A DNA stretch of 64,000 nucleotides, taken from the NCBI GenBank assembly GCA_024138015.1, contig JAMXBB010000011.1, forward strand, positions 40,708,730-40,772,729, written 5' to 3'. Positions 44,614 to 58,375 of this stretch are shown piece by piece. The stretch is from Lumnitzera littorea. Its lineage: Eukaryota; Streptophyta; Magnoliopsida; Myrtales; Combretaceae. A program made the position numbers and the translations under genes. Below the pieces are notes generated by a model. It was not told the origin of the DNA. It ran no database searches and saw nothing but the letters and a program-made list of their open reading frames with translations. How positions within the stretch are numbered: the stretch's first letter is position 1; every line of letters begins with the position of its first letter.

Positions 44614-46780
44614 ATAAGAAGTTGGAGTCATTTCATCAATGAATTATACCTTCGATACCCACTAAGCTAAGTTATGAATGAAATCAACTATGAAGCTTTT
44701 ACATTGGGAAACTTCTGAATCATCCTTAGAACCTTACTGGAGTAAGAGTTCGTAATGAAACCAACTTTTGAATCAACCTCTAAATTTGATGAGTATTTAA
44801 GATTTCTTACAGATTATGCTTTAAGGTAGCTTCTGAGTGTTTACACACATATATTTTCACTTCAAATACTCTCTAAGGCACCTTTTGAACCAACAATGCA
44901 ATCTAATCAATTTTAGATCTCTTGACAGGATATTCTTTAAGCTATCTTCTAAACCACATGGGCATTGAAGTTCATAATAAATTCAACCTTTGAATCAATA
45001 TCCGAGTCTGATAAGTGTCCTATATTCTTCAATGAACACTCTCTGATAAAACTTTTGAGTGCTTACATATCTATTATTACTCTCAAATATTACTCTAAGT
45101 TACCTTCTAACTAAGTTGTTGGGTTTACTAAAATTTAAATTTCTTAACAGAAACCTTCTAAGATACCATCTGAGTTCAGTCAACTTCATAATTTTAAGGA
45201 ATCTACCCTTTAAATTTTCCTATAAGACCAACAACTTTAGAGTTTCCTAAGAGTACTCCCTCTGAGTTAGCCCTTGAGATTCCCTTGTTTCACTACTCAC
45301 TCATACTCTTACCTTTGATTTAACTTCTAAATGAATATCTAATAAAACCTTTGCTCTCAACTTCCTTTGAGTTATCCTCTGCCATATAGCAACTTCCTAC
45401 AATTAATTGATTTATTCGTTTTTCTCCTAAGTTTTAGTTTGAGAAACCCATTCAACACTTCATTACTTCCTAGAATCCTTATCTCACACATCATCACTCA
45501 CCAATTCTTAAATTCTCATACTACTAAGTTGTACATATAATTGCCATACACTTGATTTTCTTAACTTCTTCCAATAAAACCCCTTCCAATAGCACCCATA
45601 TACCACAAAATACGTCAATAATTAGTGAAGCTCAAAATCCATGTGAGGTCCTTAGGAAAAATACCCATTTTTTTTCTAAAAATACCATTTTAATCATAAT
45701 TTAAGGCTCAAAATTCATATAAATAATATAAAGCAGTTTTGTGAAAAATCTCCTCATATCAATTTAGTATAAATCTAAGGTAGTTTACACAAAAATTTCA
45801 AAGGCAAAAGTACGTCATTAGACCTATTTATTTCAATATAAAAAATTGCTTGGTTTTGTCAATTTCTTAAGGATGTATATTGCAACTATTGAATTTGTAC
45901 AAAATCATATTTTTCCTAAATTCTATACATAAAAATATGTAGGAATAAATTTTTCCAAGATTTTTTGAATGCATTTAATATTTTTAATAATTAATGCAAA
46001 TTGGATAGAAATTAGAGCCTCACAAGAAAATGGAGCTTTGGCTACCTCCGACAGCCCTTACCTTGTCGATATAGCCTAACGCTAAGTGCTAGTTCAGGTA
46101 GCGATAGTGGTTAGTTCCCAATTACTCCTTAAGTACACATTTCCTCCTAATCCCCATTTACACACTAATTCTTGTATATTTTTCCTAATTTTATTTTTTA
46201 ATCACCAAACCCTAAACTAAATTTTTCTTGTTTTTGGATTTTTTGAGCTGTTTTAGAGTGTCAAAATGAATTTACTATCTATCTCTCTCTTTTAAAAATC
46301 GAGTTTTTATATAGTTAATTACATGTTTACCCTTTCTTCACTCACTAACACATGTCTCCCCAAATTCCATACATCCAATTCTACTTAATCCAACTGCCTT
46401 AAGTATTTATTATTATTTTTTAATCATTTCTTTGAATTTTTTTAGCTCACTTTAGCTTAAAATGTTATCATTTGGGTATTTTAACTAATTACGGGTACAT
46501 ACATATACGTAATAATTACGTACAAAATATATAGGTATTTCTATACGTTATTTTATGTCTTATAATAATTTTATTACATATATAATTTATCTGTAAAAAT
46601 TTACAAACTAATGAAACCTATTCTATGGGATTTCAATAAATATTAGATAATATATTAAAATTACACTATTTAAGCTATTTTATTTTTATTTTATTTTATT
46701 TTCAAAATCCAAGTCCACAAGGTATCTTTAATTAATGTTTCGAGTCTACTCGTAAATTTTTAGGTTATTCAGGTTAATTT
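44614..46780. other. Continuation of the interrupted sequence
   Basis: No gene is seen. It includes a degenerate ~215-bp duplication (44760-45190). At the right, about 46780-46700, there is a minus-strand stretch with a GAGTAGACTCGA block similar to the start of the solo LTR at 60067. It may be the 5' part of an older LTR. Confidence 0.35.
44760..45190. repeat. Degenerate ~215-bp tandem duplication
   Basis: The series TTGAATCAA..., CTTYTGAGTG.TTACA, CTCTAAG...ACCTTYT recurs with an offset of about 215-220 bases (for example 44835 against 45053). The copies are strongly diverged. Confidence 0.5.
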
Positions 46781-48646
46781 CACTAACGTCCTAAATTATT
46801 TACTTGAACAGCTACATAAAATTACAAGGCTCACAATAATACACAATAATAGTATGTATATTGTACGCATATAACTACTGAAATTTTATTTATATTATAG
46901 GAACTTATAGTAAAGATATACATCAAATTGCACCTGAATAAGCAACTAGGAGTTCAAGTAGGTTTAGAATCAATACGTAACTATATTTTTTAGTACTGTT
47001 TTATAATACTTGAAGGCTCAAGATTATAATTGGTTGTACTTGTAAGTAGTTTGATTGTACGCATGCATATGTGTCTCTATTCTTGATTAAACTACTACCG
47101 ACATTGTTTTGCTAGATTGTGATCTGTTGAATTGCATGGAATTGATTAGTAACCCCTAATTGGAACTGAGCAATAATGGGCTTTAAACTTAATCGGGGAT
47201 AGATGATATGAGGTAAGTATACCTATCATATTTTAATATAGCGGATACGAATCCGAGTTGATCCTTCAAAGACTACTAGTATTAATACTAATCTTAACTC
47301 TATTATTTAACCAAAAAATCTCGATGATTATGACTAAATTAAAAAGAACTAAAATTAAGTAACTGGACTAATTAAGAGACTTAACCAAACAATTGGAAAG
47401 CAATAAATTTACAACCACTTCAAGAAAGCGAATAACATATTTAGAACTTGTTTCCCCTAAAATTCATCATGTGACCTCATAAAATTTGTTCAATTCTGTC
47501 TCTAGTTTTATTGACTGGGAGAATTCTCAATTAAAGCTAATATTTTTCCCAAGCATATTAACCCTAACCCTAAAATATCTACCAAAATCTCTTCACTAAT
47601 AGTATATTTTAGGATTGCATTAACATACAATAAATTCCCACCAAAAAGATAACAAATTTTTTAAAGAATTATGCACATTATCTCTAAGTGTACATTAAAT
47701 TCCTTTCATGTGACCTATAACTATCCCAAGGTTAGTGACCACTGGGTATTAGGTGTAAGAATAGGAAACTGAAGACAAGCTAAACTTCTAAAGCTTGTGA
47801 TGTTTTGTTTTTTGTTCTTTTGGTGTTGAGAATATGTATATACCTAAGTAAACTAAGTTATAAGGTTATGTAACTAACACTCTAATAAGCTAAGCTATAG
47901 TATATGTTCTAAAGATTTCCGCAGATTAAATATTAGTTTATTTGCAAGTTAGTCATTGGCGCCTTATATAAACAAGGTCTACAATAGTTGTTATAAGATC
48001 AACTTCTATCTTAGGATCATTTAAACAGCAAGATTATTATGACTAATACTTCATGGTGTAACAGACCCGACCATAGACTTTATTTGTATTTATTCCAAGT
48101 ACATGTCTACATCTTCCTTAGTTACGAATGTACCCCTTTAAGTGAATGTTTTTGCCCTTATTAGCATTGCAAGACTTCATAAGTGCGAAATTCACATGTT
48201 TAGAGTTTGCCGGTACAGGATTCATGAGTATAGGATTTACAAATTTAATGATTGTAACATGTGCAATAACAAGTAAGGATGAAAAGCCCCTAATTTGGAT
48301 CCCTTTCTTCAGGTAAGGAGCATTGTGCAAGCACAGGATCCAATGCTGGAACTTGCTCCCCAACTCTAAGAGTGTCTTGTTTGCTTACAATAGGAGGACC
48401 GAATGGTTAAGAGCTTCTAGAGTATGCTATTACACTACATTAGAGGGATTTAAGGTAGTTGCACCTTGTTGAAGTAGAGGCTACTAGTGTTTGTATGCTC
48501 CAAGATAAATACTCCGTTGTCCTACAGTGGAACAAGGAGTTAGAAGAACTTTTTTGAGGAGTTGCAATCCAAAACTATGCAACGTAGATAAGGAGCTGGC
48601 CAATGTGCAGAGTAACTTCACTTTAATATCAATCGTGATGTAAAGC
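46781..48646. other. Sequence without a recognisable gene
   Basis: AT-rich up to about 48050, then less so. The short minus-strand frame at 48363-48118 resembles no family known to me. Confidence 0.35.
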
Positions 48647-48916
48647 TATGAGAAAGATCTCAGGGAACTTAAGGTAAAAATTCAACAACTTAAAGGTAAG
48701 TTAAGATCCTAAGAAGGGACAGCAAATGAGTTGCAAGGCAAAATCGATGGTATCCTAAAAGATTTTTATGACAAAGTATTCAAGAGAATCATGGACAATC
48801 CAGAGTGGAAGGAGCTCCAATAAAGAGTAGACATGAAGTCAACCCTAGCAACAAAGGAAGACGTTAGAAGTTATTATCCCGAGCTTGACCTTCACTTTCT
48901 GGGATTATCTAGATGA
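48647..48916 (+). pseudogene. Coiled-coil protein fragment, probably retrotransposon-derived
   Basis: One plus frame of 90 codons with two internal TAA codons reads ELKVKIQQLKGKL, then NELQGKIDGILKDFYDKVF, then MDNPEWKELQ, and ends STLATKEDVRSYYPELDLHFL before a TGA at 48914. The first half has strong heptad character. Similar coiled-coil ends with a final P-x-L-D-L-x-F-L motif occur in plant transposon-encoded proteins upstream of or within gag. The identity is uncertain. No flanking domain supports it further. Confidence 0.45.
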
Positions 48917-49228
48917 TGCCAGTATTGATGGAGAGTCTCCTTAATCAGCTCAAGAAGAAGGCACATATGGTACTTGAACTGGTCCTGTAAACAGTGAAGG
49001 GCCACATTTAAGCTAATCTTATGGAGGAAATCCCTTCTATGCTCCATAGTACTCTTGTTGATGCTCCTAAGGCCCCTGTGAAAGTCTTAATAAGAGGGTT
49101 TGAGGCAACTACAACGACTTCTTTAAGTTTTAGGCTAAACGAGCCCTACATGCTTGAGCCTTACGTACCCTAGTAATGAAGGGTTTAGAAACACCTTAAG
49201 CATTAGGTTCTAAGATTTTATGTATAAT

Positions 49229-50520
49229 TGTTGGTTCTAGTAAACAATTAAGAAGAGGGTTGAATTGATTGTTATAAACTTAGATATTTTTCACAAACAT
49301 AACCCTTTATAATTATTTATTACAACACTTATAATGGAAATTTACCAATATATATATTTATCAAAGATCAATGCAAAGCAATAACAAACAAATAAATAAA
49401 TTACTATAAATAAATAGAGTAAGGATGAGAAAATCAAATGAAATATTTATAGTGATTCCTCCTTATGAGTTAGTCCACTCTTCCAATCACTAATCAAGGA
49501 TACCAATCTTCTATACTGGCTTGTTTCACTATTTAAAAGAATGCCACATTGTGGTCAACAATTCCTATAGCCCTATCTTGCCTTACAATTTATACCCTGA
49601 GATTACATAAGTTTATAAAGTTTCTCTCATATCTATCTTAAATAGTATACTACTAATTTTTACAGAGATTAGCAACTCTCACGAGGATGACAATATTGTT
49701 TCTCTCACTTTTGCACAATAGTCTCAATAATAATATTGACAAAACACTTTAATGCAATTTCTTTTTCCCAATCAATAGATAAATCTTCTCCATCTTGTAT
49801 AGCTCCTTTATACAGACATTCTCCATAGCTTGAAATAGAAGTAGCCATTATGATTCATAATCTCCATAATCTCCTTGCCATTTCTTCTAAAGCTTCATAA
49901 GGAATTAGAATTGTAATTCTTCTTCATAATATGTCTCTATGTTGCTTCCTTTTACAAACATCTATTTTTTCTATTGCAACTTGATTCCTTGAATTTCTTA
50001 TAGAACACCTCCTAAATAAAATAGTTATTACATGTTTAGTTAAATGTATTACCCAAATACATGTAACTCACGATGTTGGACCTTTACATTCTGCGTTCTT
50101 ATTTCTAAAACAACATTGAGCACTTTGAGGTCTAAAATAACATTTTATGTTCTAAAGTCTACCACAGGTTCTAAATTATGAAATAGGTCCTATGTTTTGA
50201 ACTAGCATTCTGATTCTAATGTTTGCTTCTTGTTTTGGACTTGCTAGTTTGGTTCTGCAATGTGGTTATGCTAGTTTAGTTTTGCATTCTGATTCTACTA
50301 GGCTAATTTTGCTAGTTTGGTTCTACTAGGCTGATTCTAAAACATCTTCTAATCATCCTTCTTGAATAGCTTCTAAACATACTTCTTTCAACATCTACAA
50401 CTTTCTTCAACTTAAGTCTATGACATTTTTAATACTTTTAGCTGCGCACTTGATAAACTTATTTGCATAATTAATATAGAGTTTTGTTATCATCAAAATA
50501 TCTTTGAGATAACATTAACA
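49229..50520 (-). mobile_element. Copia-type LTR, 3' copy (1.29 kb)
   Basis: On the minus strand it starts TGTTAATGTTATC at 50520, directly after a polypurine tract, and ends CTAGAACCAACA at 49229. TATAAAGG lies at 49812-49805. The combination of a TCATCATC-rich segment, a purine tract ending in AGAT and a TGTT start is typical of Copia elements of the Sirevirus/Tork kind. The interior should lie to the right, but I recognise no pol there, so the element is truncated or too decayed. The left flank is ATAAT; no partner duplication was found. Confidence 0.75.
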
Positions 50521-50535
50521 ATCTACCCCTTTTCC
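50521..50535 (-). other. Polypurine tract of the Copia-type element
   Basis: The minus strand reads GGAAAAGGGGTAGAT and abuts the LTR start. It would prime plus-strand DNA synthesis. Confidence 0.75.
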
Positions 50536-52429
50536 GATGATGACAAAACACTTCTCAAATAATCACAAATAATTTTCTAAGTATGTCACATTTTCTTTTC
50601 TCCCTCTTAATCGAGGATAACATTCAAAAAATTACTTCATCTTTCTTCTTATTTTTGTTATCATCAAGACAATAAAACTTTTCTAACATTGTTTATCTTT
50701 GAAATATATTCGTAAAATGTAACAATCGCTTGTTCCACTAGACACTTCAAAATATAAAGAAACTTTTCAAGAATCTATCTAAACTTGACAATTATCAAGG
50801 AAATCTTTCCTTTTTAGAAACTTTTGCTACACATGTCAATGTATTCTTGTCCAAATATATAACATTATTATTTTAATAATTAACATAATGGCTCTTCCAA
50901 ATCACAAAGCATATCAATAAATTTATAAATTGTCCTTCTCAACGTATCAAGATTTCTTATTATAGAACAAACGTGCATATTTCACACTTAAAACATCCAA
51001 TTTATCATAATATACCTCAAAGATTATTTGTGAATTCTTACAACATTTTCTAAGAAATTTATATAAGAGATTTATACAAAAAATATAACAATACTTTTTA
51101 ATATAGATCAATTGTTAAGGATTTTTATAACTCCTCTTCGGAAATCATTCCTCCCCCTTTTTACATACTTCACTTAATTTCATATGTTATCCTCTTAATT
51201 TTCAATTTCTACCCCCCTTATTCTCTTATTCTTCATTTCTCTTCCCTTTTTTATGAAATAATAATCACGTTACCAAGGTTTTTTCACCCTAATAAAATTT
51301 CCTTAATATATCAAGATTTCCCATTAAAGAATGATGGTTATGACATACTTTAAATATTCTCATTTCAAAAGCTTGTCTTCCTAATCATAGATAATCATAG
51401 AAAATCTTGCATATCTTTTGAAGCATGTCAATGATATGTCATACCAAATATGGCAATTTAATAACAACAAAGGTTGAGATGCAAACTTAAATAAGATGTG
51501 AGTGTAACTAGGAATCACAGTGAAATAAAGTCAAGATTCTTTCATTGTATTTGTTCTTTTGTTTGCTTTAAGATTGGTCTTAATCCTTTGTGCTGTTGGC
51601 TATTGCTTCATAATTTACAACTAATGATGCTTCAAATGTGGTAGCGTGCTGAATTACAATACATAAAAGGGAGTTTGTTAGACTAGAGCTGATCGTGGTC
51701 AGATCCCCAATATAAAGAGCCCATAGGATTAGAACAAATCATGGTTCGATGCTCCAAAGACTAATAAGGGACTTGAAGAATATGTCCCATTAGGCCTAAG
51801 TAGATCATAGCCAGGCTCTTGTTAAGAGGGTGCCTGTTTGAGCAAAGTGGATCATAATCGAGCTATTAGAAAAAATAGTTCATCAGATTAGAGCAGGCCG
51901 AGTTTGGGCAAGTTAAAGGTCGTAAAACACCTTAAGAAGAGGTTTGTTGGGTTAGAATGGATAATGACGGAGTCTTTAAAACATGGCAACTAGGAACAGA
52001 ATGCTCTATCAAGAGTATCTTGGATTTTAGACTTTAGTCTAGTTTAACAAAGGTATCCTAATTGTATCAAGTAGGATATAACTCTAATATGACCAGAAGA
52101 GGTTAGTTGGTTTGTTTACCCAAGAGTCATCACAAGTCATGAAGAGATTAGATGCTTTGGTCACCCGAGGGCGATCCTAGAGCATATAGGTCCATTGGCT
52201 CAAGATAGATTGGGACTATAGGCCACTTGCCTCAAGGAAATCTAAGCTTAATGTGTCAAAGGATGCTTAGTAGTGTTAAGAGAAAATATTGAAAAAGCTA
52301 TACTTAATTATCTTAGATTTGCGAGTACAAAAGTAAAAAATTAATCTATGACCCCATTAAGGCCCCTATTATTGTTGTTGTTGGCACCAAATGTTGTAAA
52401 GTGATCCTATTGCTCTATGCACCTTCTTT
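50536..52429. other. Unresolved transposon-like sequence
   Basis: Additional purine tracts on the minus strand (near 51160 and 51220) resemble the repeated polypurine motifs of Sirevirus 3' regions. From about 51500 the composition changes. The end near 52330-52400 may still be gag of the next element (minus-strand TFGANNNNN). I see no clear ends. Confidence 0.35.
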
Positions 52430-53468
52430 GGGTAAGGCGATCCTCCTCCTCTACATGGTGCTGGATGTACTCCCTGAGGTAGCTACACTTAATGGCATTC
52501 TTTAGCTCTTGGCACTCATCTATTGTACCCCTTATCCAAATGGAAGCCACAATAATTATTTTGATTACGTTTGGAGGGGTTGCCTTTCATCTTTTCAGGT
52601 TAAGGGAGAATCCCTTGTTCTTAATCTCTAGGAGGATCTGTCGAGGGGTTTTGATAAGGAAGGTATAGTCCTAGTAGAATGTTATTGTACCTTCATGCCC
52701 CTTGTGCCTCTACCCTAAGATGATCCCTTATCTTCCTTTAAGCTAATGTAATCATTAACTAAGCTACAATTCTTGTCTTTATTTTTGTTTAACCTAGCTT
52801 GGTTAGACTTAAGACAGACCTTTGTCATGTCTTCAACTTAATGAATATGGAGGTCGTTTTTCTAAATTCTTCAAAGTTTTTTAGGGCTTCTTCGTTAGAG
52901 ACATAAAGAAGGTGGCCTGAAGATTTGACACCATCAATTGTAGCATGGAGTGCAACACCCATGTTAGCATTGGGAATTTCAAGTATAGTAACATTAAAGT
53001 AAGCAAGGTAATCTTAGATGGGCTTGTCTGATTGTTGCCTATTAGGTTAAGGGTCCTTGGTGGGTGTCTTACTTGCCATGAAGTGATTACAAAACTATGT
53101 TGCGAGCTCATTGAAGCAAGAAATGAAGTTCACCTTTAAGGTATTGAACCAGGTCCAAGCAACTTTTTGGAGAATGCATGGAAAAGCCTTATACTAATGG
53201 CATTGCTACAACCATGTAAGTTTATCATGAACCCAAAATGGTGAGAATGGTTATCAGGGTCATTGGAGGTATCATATGGTTCAAAGGTTGGCAATCTAGT
53301 GTCTTATGGTAATAGCTCATCCTGAACCTCCATAGTGAAGGGACATCGGCCAATAAAGAACTCATCATTGGCCTCGTTCTTCTTTAGGTTTCTATAGTCA
53401 ATCAGGACTTGGATATTTTTGCGATGGCAAGGGTAGGTATTATATTGTGTTACCAGCATGTTGGCCAT
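52430..53468 (-). pseudogene. gag of a second Tat/Athila-type gypsy element (broken)
   Basis: It starts with ATG at 53468 (MANMLVTQYN). The gag core follows: RLPTFEPYD near 53300, HHFGFMINLHGC, then after a frameshift near 53185 AWTWFNTLKVNFISCFNEL and CNHFMASKTPT, and LEIPNANMGVALHATIDGVKS near 52950. A Cys/His block NNYCGFHLDKGYN lies near 52540, followed by a frameshift and ECQELKNAI with YLREYI. This matches the Retrotrans_gag plus Zn-knuckle layout of Tat/Athila relatives. At least two frameshifts and several stops are present. Protease and pol to the left are not recognisable. Confidence 0.8.
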
Positions 53469-53488
53469 GCTATTGCTCATTATTGCCG

Positions 53489-53500
53489 GTATTGCTTATA
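53489..53500 (-). other. Decayed primer binding site
   Basis: The minus strand reads TGGTGTATAAGC just after the proposed LTR end. It agrees at 8 of 12 positions with the Met-tRNA-type TGGTATCAGAGC site. Confidence 0.4.
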
Positions 53501-53508
53501 CACCACAA

Positions 53509-54451
53509 TGGATGAACACACGATGGCAATACATTGCATAACAAATAGTAGGGTTCGAACCACAAGATGGTTCGAAAGGTAAATGGAACTTAAAGGTTAA
53601 GTTGGTCTCGTAGACAAGCACTTGAATATGACTTACTGGATGCCTTATACAAACTTAGGAATTACTTGATATGATGCATAACTCCTTTCTAAGGTCATTC
53701 GCCATTAGCTTTTGCTCAAGGGAAGTAAATAAGAGTACAGTTTCTTTGAACTTGGTTCATAGGGAAACATAAGCTCTAGAAAAAGAAGTAGTGAATGTTA
53801 CATTACCGATTTGATGATTGTGGCTATTACATAAGTTGGGTGTTTATACTACCCATTTAGGGCAACTACTAGGTTATACTAATTTACTAAAATAGATACC
53901 ATGATAAACATGGATTACAAAGAATATACAAAGGATAAAATTGGAAAAGAAACAAAAGGAATATTCTATAGCATAGTACAATGTCAGAAAAATTGGTAAA
54001 CACATGTTGACAGCTCATCCCGTAGTCTTAGATGCTATAAGACTAGCCTCTAGTCGAAGAGCAAATGATGAGATGGCAACTAACGGTCTTGGTTGGAGAT
54101 CGAGACTTCGGTATCTATTGCCAAGTCAAACAAGTCAAGCCTATGTCTTGTTAGAGAGCTCATCGCTGGACCATTTAAGTTGTTGGTCTAAGTGGTTGAG
54201 CTATTAGCCATGTTCCCACCGAGGATCCAAATAGTTTGGATACCCATAGCTCTAGTTTTAGGTGACCTCAGTAACCATATGGAGTTCCTCTGTCCAAGAG
54301 ATTGTCATCTACCCCTAACACCTTAAGTATTTCAATAGGTCGGCATAGAGGATCTCGACTTCTTCCATGGTGAGTTAGTGTTGAAGAGCTCATCAAACCA
54401 TGGTGGCAAGACCATCGACATAGGATCATGTATGGACCTTGATTCCTATCA
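53509..54451 (-). mobile_element. 5' LTR of the gypsy element with gag at 52430-53468
   Basis: On the minus strand it starts TGATAGGAATCAAGG at 54451, nearly the same start as the LTRs at 38115-44608, and ends TGTGTTCATCCA at 53509. A TATAAAC box lies at 53848-53842. It lies in the correct position relative to PBS and gag. Its partner LTR was not found, so the left boundary rests on spacing to the PBS. Confidence 0.6.
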
Positions 54452-56655
54452 ATTGCCTTATTGATTTTCGCAGTTACTTCATCTACTTCTGACCATCCTG
54501 GGTGTTTGATTCGTTATTAGATGACTTGAAAATGTTAATTGTCAACTTTAGTTAAGAAATGAGGAGTTAGAGACAATCTATAAATGTAAGCTCAAAGGGC
54601 CATCAAAGATGGTTGTAACACAAGCATTCCAATGCTAGTGAAAAAGAGCTTATAGGAGTGATTGAAAAAGTGTAATAAATGGAAGAGTGTGAGGATGCAG
54701 ATCCCTTTACCTGTAACATTCCTAATATTTATAGGAGAGGCTAGTAATCTATCCAAAGAAGGTGCATGATTTCTTTATGATTCACTTAGCCATATCTTCA
54801 AGATATACTTCAGATTTTGTAGAGATGATCTTAGAACAAGCACATGCCAAGAAGGGCTTTCCTAATTTGGCTGATTTGTTCTTGCCTTATGTCTTTATGA
54901 ACTGAAACTTTGCTGTAGGCTTAAAGGCCCAAAATCTAAGGACTAAAATGTGATAGAAGGTTGGTAACTATCTTCAATTAGGTTAGTCTAGCTGTTGGAA
55001 GCTTGGCCTATGCTCTAAGATGGTCGTTTATGATGCTAGTAGCTTATCTTAGATCATGAGATGGTTAAGTGAGCCTTAGGGAACTCGACTAGTAGTTTCG
55101 ACAAGTTCACCATGGGCTTTTGGTCCTAACCTATGCCCTAGGGAGGTTCGCAAAGACTTGAAAGCTCATATCCAAAAATAGCTTATAAAAGGCTAATTAA
55201 TATATTCTTATTCAAGAAAACATTTTTTCTAGGCATTAAATTTTTTTTTTTTTTTGTTAAATAAAAAGGTTATGGGGGGGGTAGGTGGGAAGGTTTCTTT
55301 TTCTAAAAATGATTCTTCAAAAAAAAAAAAAACCCTTTAGAATATTTCCCCTTTTAAAAAGAAAAAGGGAAATAGTCTATTCATAAAAAAAATTAAGAGA
55401 AAAAAATACATCAATAACAAAAACGGTTAATAATAAGGAATGAAAATAATAATTATTAAAAGATCTAAGGTAGAGAGAGAGAAAGACATGTAAAATGGTT
55501 ATTAATGAGGATAGTTGTAATAATGTGGTGTCTCAAGATATAGATAGTAGGATGAGCTTACAGGTTACTAGGTAGATATAAGTCCCTTTATCCATTCTTA
55601 AGTATACAAACAAGGTAGTTTGTGATGAAGTTCCTATGGACACTACCCATATTTTGTTAAGGTTTTGGTAATATGACAAGAAAGCCATATATGATGGGTA
55701 TAAAAATACATGCACCATACAAATAGTTGATAAAATTTTATGTTGCTTCCCATAACCTTAATAAAGGTTTAGCATAAGAAATTTAAGTTTATTAAGAAAA
55801 CCAAAAAACAAAGAAGTTTGTACATGTGGCCGAGGAAATCATTTTCTAAAAAGAAGCAAAATTCTAGCCTTCATCATGAAAAGGAACAAATTTGAGATCA
55901 AATGTGTCCAACAAAAGGGGAAATGGCACGAAGGAACAAAACTAAAGGGTATGACATAACTAAAGGATCTAGGCTAAGTTTAAAGGCAGATTTAAACATT
56001 TGGAGATCGATCAAGGTAGGCTCAACCAAGGAAGGACCAACTTAGAGACCAAACCAAAGTTAAAACTTGAAGCAATTGATTGAACTTGGTTAAGCATGAC
56101 TGAAGGTTGGCCTTAGACTAGTTTTATGAGTCTATTCAATTTTAGTTATTCCATGTTTTTTATTTTATGTTATGTAAGACCTTTTTTATCTTTTGATTAT
56201 TCAAGGTACCTTTTATTTTGAAAGTTATTTCTTTTTTAACGATATCCTTATTTTAGTAACTTTCTTTTTTAATATCAAGGGCCCTATGTTATTAGTCATG
56301 AGCCTATAAATAGGCATTTCGAAGTCATTATTCATTTTTCATAATTCAATTGTCGATCTATTATTTTCAGTAGTCTTTCACATTATGTTAAGAACTATTG
56401 AGAATTGAGTTTTAAAATATTAGTTTCTTTATTTAAACTAGTTCTTATCAATCATTTGACGATAGTGGTGAACTATGTTCATTAAATCCATTTGTTCACA
56501 TTGGTTTTTTAACACCCAATAAGACTATTATAAGTTGTGTGTAATATTGATTTGTGTTTTCATCACAACCCAGCTAGATTTTGAAATTAGTGACTCATAT
56601 CAAATATTGGTTTTATTCATGTAATTTTAATTCCTTTTCATTCCTAAACATAAAA
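54452..56655. other. Unresolved, transposon-like remnants
   Basis: It includes poly-T (55231-55255), a G-run (55274-55281) and poly-A (55319-55332), and a plus-strand TATAAATAGG at 56305-56314 that looks like an LTR promoter. I could not delimit an element. Confidence 0.35.
56305..56314 (+). promoter_or_regulatory. TATA box of a probable LTR remnant
   Basis: TATAAATAGG within CCTATAAATAGGCATTTCG, in the style of an LTR promoter. Element ends were not identified. Confidence 0.4.
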
Positions 56656-58375
56656 TGTCACAAACTGAGGACGGCTTAGTCATGGCAAATGTCGTATATT
56701 GTATGAAGAACCCTTAATTGGTCACCCTTCCAATCATGAACTTTTCGCACAATAGACAAGGCTCTTCAACCACTAGTTTCCTAAAAACATACAGATCAAT
56801 ATGATATCATCACACAAACATATTTATATAAAATTTAAACTACAACGTTTACAATACACAGTAATTTATTACATTTAGGTCTATATTACTGTTAAAACGA
56901 AAGTACATAAGTAAGAGTCTACATAATTTATTCTCTCTCAATACACAGGATGACTCACTCTTGCCCAAGTCCCTAAGCTAACCTGTGGCATCCTCCAGCC
57001 AGCTTCTACGAATAAATTATCCTATAGCAAAAGTCTAAGGGGGTGTAAGCCTAAGCTTAGTGAGCAAAACCTTTAGCCATACCACAGGTAAGTTATAAAT
57101 ACATTATATTCACACATATGAATAAATGATCAAATAGAATACCAAACAATACGTATAGTTAACTAGTTTATATACGTAACTTAGATTTAACGCCCTCCGA
57201 AGTCAGGATTGGAGTATATACGACACCAATCGGATCCGGGTATTATACTAGAACTTACTTTACTATGGAACCTCGTATTCCGAACTTAAATCAAACAAGT
57301 CTTTTATTTTCATAAAAATCAAGTTCTAGTATAATCGTGAGTGGGCCCCTGCAGTCCACACTTACCCCTAAACGGAGGCCTTTAGACTCGACCCTTAGCC
57401 AGGCAGTTGGTGCCTCTAATGCCTAGTATTCTCGAGGTTAGGGTAAGGTTATTTTGTACGAGTATACCGTACAGAACCAATAAATTAATAATATCAAGCC
57501 CCGAATAGCCTCTCTTTACCTCCGTGTGATGTGACGGCCGGAATTGTGTCTATGTAATGCATGTTGATGCATGTACCAATGTCTTCTTATAAGCCGAGTA
57601 TAATTGAGTCCAATATGATATGACCATTCAATAATACACACAATCATTTTCTATACTACCATGCAACAAACAAAGTATTATCTGTACTTAAGGTAAATTC
57701 ACAACTCAGCACGTAATAACATACACAAGCATTTCCCGACCCCATACAACAGTCAATTAACAATAACATTTAGGTCCACTATCGACAATCACATATAAGC
57801 ATGGAATTATAGGGTAAATACTCACTCAGTCATGACGACTCGCTTTAATCGTAGTAATCAATTGGAAGATCATCGCCCACCTCGGGATCACTTGATCATT
57901 ACGATATAATAACGCTAGTAAGTAATTGAATTAACTAGTAATTCGTAATATTTATTTACCTAATTCTACTTAAATTACTATCAACTTTTATCCAGTTAGA
58001 CTTTATCATTAATCGTATATAATTTTTTCATTCTATTTCTGATATTTGTGAATTTATAGTCGTTTTTCATCGTTTTCAGATGTACGTTTACACTGTGATG
58101 TCTGTTTTGGACGTTAAGACCCATGTCTTACGATATGGACTAAATTTATAAAAATTTTAACTATAGAAACTTAATTATTCTTATTACTTGAATTTATATC
58201 CTATGTGTGTACTTAATGATTTGATTAGCCCTTAGATTCTTATACTTAGAGAATTTTACCTTACTATTACTAATTAATGTGCTTAATTAAGTTTAATCTA
58301 ATTTAAGAAGTGTATTAGGGTTTACTAATTTATGTACCTAATTCTTATGTACTCTTCTTATTTTTTATTTTATAA

